Origin: Roseobacter sp. HKCCD6576-2
GTDB taxonomy: Bacteria > Pseudomonadota > Alphaproteobacteria > Rhodobacterales > Rhodobacteraceae
Assembly (NCBI RefSeq): GCF_013179285.1
Contig: NZ_WVNW01000002.1
Coordinates: forward strand, 186,001 to 250,000
DNA length: 64,000 bases
Reading direction: 5' to 3'
Shown here: positions 59,760-64,000 of the stretch, piece by piece
How the letters are laid out: the number at the start of each line of letters is the position of its first letter
Position numbering within the stretch: the first letter of the stretch is position 1
Translations under genes and position numbers: made by a program
The notes under the pieces: model-generated
Told to the model about the DNA's origin: nothing
What the model saw: the letters and a program-made list of their open reading frames with translations, nothing else
The model's database searches: none

Positions 59760-62498
59760 TTACTCGGCGGTTTCCTCATCCCCTTGATCCGCGATCCAGG
59801 CGACGCTGACGACCTCTTCCCCATTGGCCGTATTAAATACTTTCACACCTCCGGCACTGCGGGAGCGGAAGGAAATGCCCTCGACCGGCACGCGAATTGA
59901 TTGGCCCTTTGAGGTGGCCAGCATGATTTGGTCTTCCAGTTCCACCGGGAAGCTCGCCACCAGCGGGCCGCCTCGCATGGCTTTGTCGATCGCGGCGACA
60001 CCTTGGCCGCCACGCCCACGCACCGGATAGTCGTGCGAGGAGGAGAGCTTGCCCAAGCCGCCAGAGGTGATCGTCAGGATCAGGTCCTCCGCCGCAGACA
60101 TCTCCGCATAACGGTCTTGGCTGAGCGAAAGATCGCCCGTGGCCTCTTCATCCTCGTCCGGAAGATCGGCATCGTCCGTCAAACCAGCGACCGCCCGGCG
60201 CATCTTCAGATACGCGGCCCGTTCTTCCGCGCTCGCCTCGAAGTGACGGATCACCGCCATGGAGACAACCTTATGATCACCGGCAAGGCGGATGCCGCGC
60301 ACACCAGTCGACTCGCGACCCTTGAAGACCCGGACATCGGTGGTCCGGAACCGGATCGCACGCCCGGCATCGGTGACCAGCATCACGTCTTCGTCTTCGG
60401 TGCAGATCCGCGCGTTGACCAAGGTGACGGAGCCATCCTCCGGCAGACGCATGGCGATCTTGCCGTTGCGCATCACATTGGCGAAATCCGACAGCGCATT
60501 GCGACGGACGTCACCCGCCGAGGTGGCAAAGACGATTTGCAGATCGTTCCAGTCCGCCTCATCCCGGTCGACCGGCATAACGGCCGCAATGGAGGTGCCC
60601 ACTGGGATCGGCAGAATGTTCACCACGGCCTTGCCGCGCGCCGTTCGGCTGCCCATCGGCAAGCGCCAGGTCTTCAGCTTGTAGACCATGCCATCGGTGG
60701 TGAAGAAAAGAAGCGGCGTATGGGTGTTGGCCACGAACAGCGTGGTCACCACATCATCCTCTTTGGTCGCCATGCCTGAGAGGCCTTTGCCGCCGCGCCG
60801 TTGCGCCCGGAATTCGGCCAGAGGGGTGCGTTTGATATAGCCACCCGCGGTGATCGTCACGACCATATCTTCGCGCTCGATCAGGTCTTCGTCGTCCATA
60901 TCGCCCGACCAATCGATGATCTCGGTGCGGCGCGGCACGGCGAATTGTTCTTTTACATCGGCCAATTCGGAGGAGATGATCGCCATGATCCGCTCGCGGG
61001 AGGCGAGGATAGCGAGGTAGTCTTTGATCTTCTCGGCCAGCTCCTGCAGCTCATCGGTGACTTCTTTCACCCCAATCTGTGTCAGGCGCTGGAGGCGCAG
61101 TTCCAGAATGGCGCGGGCTTGGGTCTCCGACAGGTTGTAAGTTCCGTCCTCGTTCATCTTATGGGTCGGGTCGTCGATCAACCGGATGTAATCGGCAATC
61201 TCTCCGGCGGGCCAGCGGCGGGTCATCAGCGCTTGGCGCGCCTCGGCCGCATCGGCAGATTTCCGAATGGTTGCAACAACTTCGTCGACATTGCTCACCG
61301 CAACGGCCAGACCGCAGAGAATATGCGAACGCTCGCGCGCCTTCATCAATTCAAAGGCCGTGCGTCGCGCCACAACCTCTTCGCGGAAATCGAGGAACGC
61401 GGTCAGGAACCCACGTAGCGTCAGTTGCTCGGGCCGCCCGCCGTTCAACGCCAGCATATTGCAGCCGAAAGAGGTCTGCATCTGGGTGAAGCGGAACAGT
61501 TGGTTGAGGACCACCTCGGCAGTGGCGTCGCGCTTCAACTCAATCACTACACGCACGCCGATCCGGTCGGATTCGTCCTGGACCGCGCTGATCCCTTCGA
61601 TTTTCTTTTCCCGCACCAGGTCCGCGATCTTCTCGATCATGCTCGCTTTGTTAACTTGATAGGGAATCTCATCAAGAACAATGGCATAGCGATCTTTCCT
61701 AATCTCCTCGACGCGGGTTTTGGCGCGGATGATGACGCTGCCACGCCCTTCGAGATAGGCCTTCCGAGCACCGGTGCGGCCAAGAATGATCCCGCCGGTC
61801 GGGAAGTCTGGCGCAGGCACGTAGTCGATCAGTTCTTCACTTGTCAGATCTGGGTTCACGATCAAAGCCTGACAGGCGTCGATCACTTCGCCGAGATTGT
61901 GCGGCGGGATATTGGTTGCCATACCCACGGCGATGCCGCCCGCGCCATTGACCAACATATTCGGGAACCGGGCGGGCAGCACCGTCGGTTCTTGGTCCTT
62001 GCCGTCATAGTTGTCTTGGAAATCGACAGTATCTTTGTCGATATCGGTCAGCAAAAACGCGGCCGGCTTGTCCATCCGCACTTCTGTATAGCGCATGGCC
62101 GCCGGGTTATCGCCATCCATCGACCCAAAATTGCCTTGCCCGTCGAGAAGCGGCAAAGACATCGAGAAATCCTGTGCCATCCGGACCAATGCGTCATAAA
62201 TCGCCCCGTCACCATGCGGGTGATATTTGCCCATCACATCGCCGACCGGACGGGCGGATTTGCGGTAGGATTTGTCGTGCGAATTCCCGGTTTCGTGCAT
62301 CGCGTAGAGGATGCGGCGATGAACGGGTTTCAGCCCGTCACGCAGGTCTGGAATGGCGCGCGAAATGATCACCGACATCGCATAATCGATGAAGGAGGTT
62401 TTCATTTCGTCGGTGATGTCAATGGACGGGCCGGAATACTCGGGGCGTTCGGGCGCGGTTTCGTCCATGTTTTCAGGGGGTTCTGGCGTGTCAGTCAC
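59760..62498 (-). CDS. gyrA: DNA gyrase subunit A
   Basis: A 912-residue GyrA. The start is a GTG at 62498 ([11 protein letters not shown]), which gives the usual length; the frame stays open to 62573. The catalytic Tyr is in [10 protein letters not shown], and C-terminal beta-pinwheel repeats follow, with a GyrA box-like [10 protein letters not shown]. In the quinolone region [10 protein letters not shown] the residue equal to E. coli Ser83 is Gly, while Asp87 is kept. The acidic C-terminus DQGDEETAE is usual. Confidence 0.97.
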   Translation of the reverse strand: MTDTPEPPENMDETAPERPEYSGPSIDITDEMKTSFIDYAMSVIISRAIPDLRDGLKPVHRRILYAMHETGNSHDKSYRKSARPVGDVMGKYHPHGDGAIYDALVRMAQDFSMSLPLLDGQGNFGSMDGDNPAAMRYTEVRMDKPAAFLLTDIDKDTVDFQDNYDGKDQEPTVLPARFPNMLVNGAGGIAVGMATNIPPHNLGEVIDACQALIVNPDLTSEELIDYVPAPDFPTGGIILGRTGARKAYLEGRGSVIIRAKTRVEEIRKDRYAIVLDEIPYQVNKASMIEKIADLVREKKIEGISAVQDESDRIGVRVVIELKRDATAEVVLNQLFRFTQMQTSFGCNMLALNGGRPEQLTLRGFLTAFLDFREEVVARRTAFELMKARERSHILCGLAVAVSNVDEVVATIRKSADAAEARQALMTRRWPAGEIADYIRLIDDPTHKMNEDGTYNLSETQARAILELRLQRLTQIGVKEVTDELQELAEKIKDYLAILASRERIMAIISSELADVKEQFAVPRRTEIIDWSGDMDDEDLIEREDMVVTITAGGYIKRTPLAEFRAQRRGGKGLSGMATKEDDVVTTLFVANTHTPLLFFTTDGMVYKLKTWRLPMGSRTARGKAVVNILPIPVGTSIAAVMPVDRDEADWNDLQIVFATSAGDVRRNALSDFANVMRNGKIAMRLPEDGSVTLVNARICTEDEDVMLVTDAGRAIRFRTTDVRVFKGRESTGVRGIRLAGDHKVVSMAVIRHFEASAEERAAYLKMRRAVAGLTDDADLPDEDEEATGDLSLSQDRYAEMSAAEDLILTITSGGLGKLSSSHDYPVRGRGGQGVAAIDKAMRGGPLVASFPVELEDQIMLATSKGQSIRVPVEGISFRSRSAGGVKVFNTANGEEVVSVAWIADQGDEETAE

Positions 62499-62693
62499 GC
62501 GTATGTGCTCGCTTTTGGCTGCGTCTATATTTTGTTGGGTCAGAGTATAACGGTAACTGCATATGGGGTGCAATGGGGGATGCGCGCTGCCGTTGGCAGC
62601 CGCTCGGCCACCTTGCTAACAGGCTGTTTTCTTTGAAAATTAACCACCCTGTGGCAGGCTGACACCAGGAAGGGACCAAACAAGAGGTGCCCA

Positions 62694-62963
62694 ATGGCAG
62701 AAACCGAGACTGAGCTGATGTTGAAGGGCTATGGGTTGACCACAGCCGAAATGTGCTACCGGATGCCGGATTTTCAGAGTGTTCTCAACACCTTCGTCTG
62801 GCAGGATTATGACTTGGCCCCGGATTACCCCCGGCTTTTCAAGTTTATCGAATTCTGGCAGGACGAAATCGAAGGCCCGCTGCACTCGGTGCGATTCACC
62901 CATCGGAAAATGATCGCGCCGGGCGAATGGCGAAATGTGGTGGGGGAGTTCCCGCTGCATTGA
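62694..62963 (+). CDS. usg: Usg family protein
   Basis: An 89-residue protein of the alphaproteobacterial Usg family: KGYGLTTAEMCYRMPDFQSVLNTFVWQDYDLAPDYPRLFKFIEFW and the C-terminal SVRFTHRKMIAPGEWRNV. The role is unknown. It diverges from gyrA with 195 bases between them. GAGGTG precedes the ATG. Confidence 0.88.
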   Translation: MAETETELMLKGYGLTTAEMCYRMPDFQSVLNTFVWQDYDLAPDYPRLFKFIEFWQDEIEGPLHSVRFTHRKMIAPGEWRNVVGEFPLH

Positions 62964-63002
62964 TAGGTTACAAGACTTCCAGAATTTGGTGGGTTTTGTA
63001 AC

Positions 63003-64000
63003 CTATTCCGGTCGTGCGTCGGCTGAAGTCGCGGGCTTCGCCCGCTGAACCATGCCGAAGAGATCGCGCGGATCGTCCGGGTCGGCCAGCATGTCGAGCT
63101 GCTGATAGAGGCCCGTGTCTTCCAATCGGTCGCGGATATAGCGCAGGGCCGAGAAATCCTCGATCGCGAAGCCGACGCTGTCAAAAAGCGTGATCTGCGC
63201 GGGCGAACTGCGCCCCGTCGCGGTCCCCTCGATGACTTGCCAAAGCTCGGTGACGGGATGGTCTTCGGGCAATTGCTGAATCTCACCTTCGATCCGGGTC
63301 TGTGGCGGGAACTCGACGAAGATGTCGGAGCGCAGGAGGATGTCGCGGTGCAGCTCCGTCTTCCCGGGGCAATCGCCGCCGATCGCATTAATGTGGACAC
63401 CGGAACCGATCATATTGTCGGTCAGAATCCTGGCCAGTTGCTTGTCGGCGGTGCAGGTCGTGATGATCTGCGCGCCTTCCATAGCCTCTTCGGGGGTTTT
63501 GCAGGTCTGAAGCGTCAGGCCTTGGCCCGCGAGATTCTGGATCGCTTTGGCCGTCGCAGCGGGATCGATATCGTAGAGGCGGACCGTGTCGATGCCGCAG
63601 ATGGCTTTGAAGGCGAGGCATTGAAACTCCGACTGCGCGCCATTGCCGATCATCGCCATGGTGGTCGCGTTTTTCGGCGCGAGATGTTTCGCGGCCATGG
63701 CGGACATCGCCGCCGTTCGCAGCGCCGTGAGGATCGTCATTTCACTCAGCAGCATCGGGTAACCGGTGGCAACATCAGCCAAAAGCCCAAATGCCGTAAC
63801 AGTTTGGAGGCCTTCCTTCATGTTCTTTGGGTGGCCGTTGACGTATTTGAATCCATAAAGCTCGCCGTCAGAGGTTGGCATCAGTTCGATCACGCCCTCG
63901 ACCGAATGCGATGCAACGCGCGGTGTCTTATCAAAGAGTGGCCAGCGGCGGAAATCGGCCTCGATATAGTCGGCCAGTTCGCGCAGCATCTGTTCCAAAC
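63003..64000 (-). CDS. ornithine cyclodeaminase (5' end cut by window)
   Basis: The visible 331 residues match the ornithine cyclodeaminase/mu-crystallin family: GELYGFKYVNGHPKNMKEGLQTV, the NAD site MAMIGNGAQSEFQ, INAIGGDCPGKTEL with the catalytic Asp and FVEF near the end. It converts ornithine to proline and ammonia. The reading frame is open through the right edge, and the family usually has about 15-25 more N-terminal residues, so the start lies outside. Confidence 0.92.
   Translation of the reverse strand, partial: LEQMLRELADYIEADFRRWPLFDKTPRVASHSVEGVIELMPTSDGELYGFKYVNGHPKNMKEGLQTVTAFGLLADVATGYPMLLSEMTILTALRTAAMSAMAAKHLAPKNATTMAMIGNGAQSEFQCLAFKAICGIDTVRLYDIDPAATAKAIQNLAGQGLTLQTCKTPEEAMEGAQIITTCTADKQLARILTDNMIGSGVHINAIGGDCPGKTELHRDILLRSDIFVEFPPQTRIEGEIQQLPEDHPVTELWQVIEGTATGRSSPAQITLFDSVGFAIEDFSALRYIRDRLEDTGLYQQLDMLADPDDPRDLFGMVQRAKPATSADARPE

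Noticed and set aside
61425-62636. 403-residue frame opposite gyrA
   Set aside because: Shadow frame of gyrA; it also runs into the gyrA promoter region and has no binding site.

Overview
The window is a stretch of an alphaproteobacterial chromosome, most likely from the order Rhodobacterales (Roseobacter-type). The host-side evidence is a CtrA-type cell-cycle regulator next to a SciP-like protein, followed by ligA, recG, hisI, gluQ, trmFO, gyrA and a Usg-family gene, together with alphaproteobacterial style LexA boxes (GTTC-N7-GTTC) and CtrA boxes (TTAA-N7-TTAA). Nothing here fixes the species.

Positions 1 to about 42022 are the right-hand ~42 kb of a prophage with a long-tailed (siphovirus) gene order. 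The prophage continues past the left edge, where the integrase and att-left should lie. Its right end is a 46-base fragment of a tRNA-Val(UAC) gene (41977-42022), read as attR. From left to right it holds: a replication/recombination block (0-4.4 kb: small methyltransferase, RusA-type resolvase, replication protein, DnaA-domain-IV-like protein, SSB, putative late regulator); a membrane-anchored cargo gene on the opposite strand (4.5-5.6 kb); packaging, head and neck genes (5.7-14.5 kb: TerS, TerL, portal, protease with a nested scaffold, decoration protein, capsid, connector and neck proteins); tail tube and a tail chaperone with a T TTT TTC slippery site (14.6-16.0 kb); a 6.7 kb island of non-tail genes, including a divergent pair of Arc-like repressors, inserted before the tape measure gene (16.1-22.7 kb); tape measure, tail tip and fibre genes (22.8-28.8 kb); a lysis cassette of holin candidate, amidase and overlapping Rz/Rz1 genes (28.8-30.5 kb); a glycan-modification cassette of three glycosyltransferase-like proteins, a sulfotransferase and a methyltransferase (30.9-35.5 kb); SRAP, a gene behind a LexA box and two small genes behind exact CtrA boxes (35.8-37.7 kb); and a leftward operon of overlapping genes that includes a C5 cytosine methyltransferase, a DUF1643 protein, a PAPS-reductase-like PP-loop enzyme, an ASCH-like protein and zinc-binding proteins (37.8-41.8 kb).

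Positions 42.2-64 kb are ordinary chromosome: pirin, GNAT, AHSA1/SRPBCC and ArsR genes, an EamA transporter, two identical tRNA-Asp genes, mnmA, sciP, ctrA, ligA, recG, a 40-residue membrane protein behind a LexA box, a NifU-like scaffold gene, hisI, gluQ, a methyltransferase, trmFO, a membrane protein, gyrA, usg and a truncated ornithine cyclodeaminase gene.

The points most worth following up are: two exact CtrA boxes inside the prophage, in the same window as the host ctrA and sciP genes; two exact LexA boxes, one next to SRAP and one before a tiny membrane protein; the tail-chaperone frameshift; the island that splits chaperone from tape measure; and the phage-borne glycan cassette containing a sulfotransferase.
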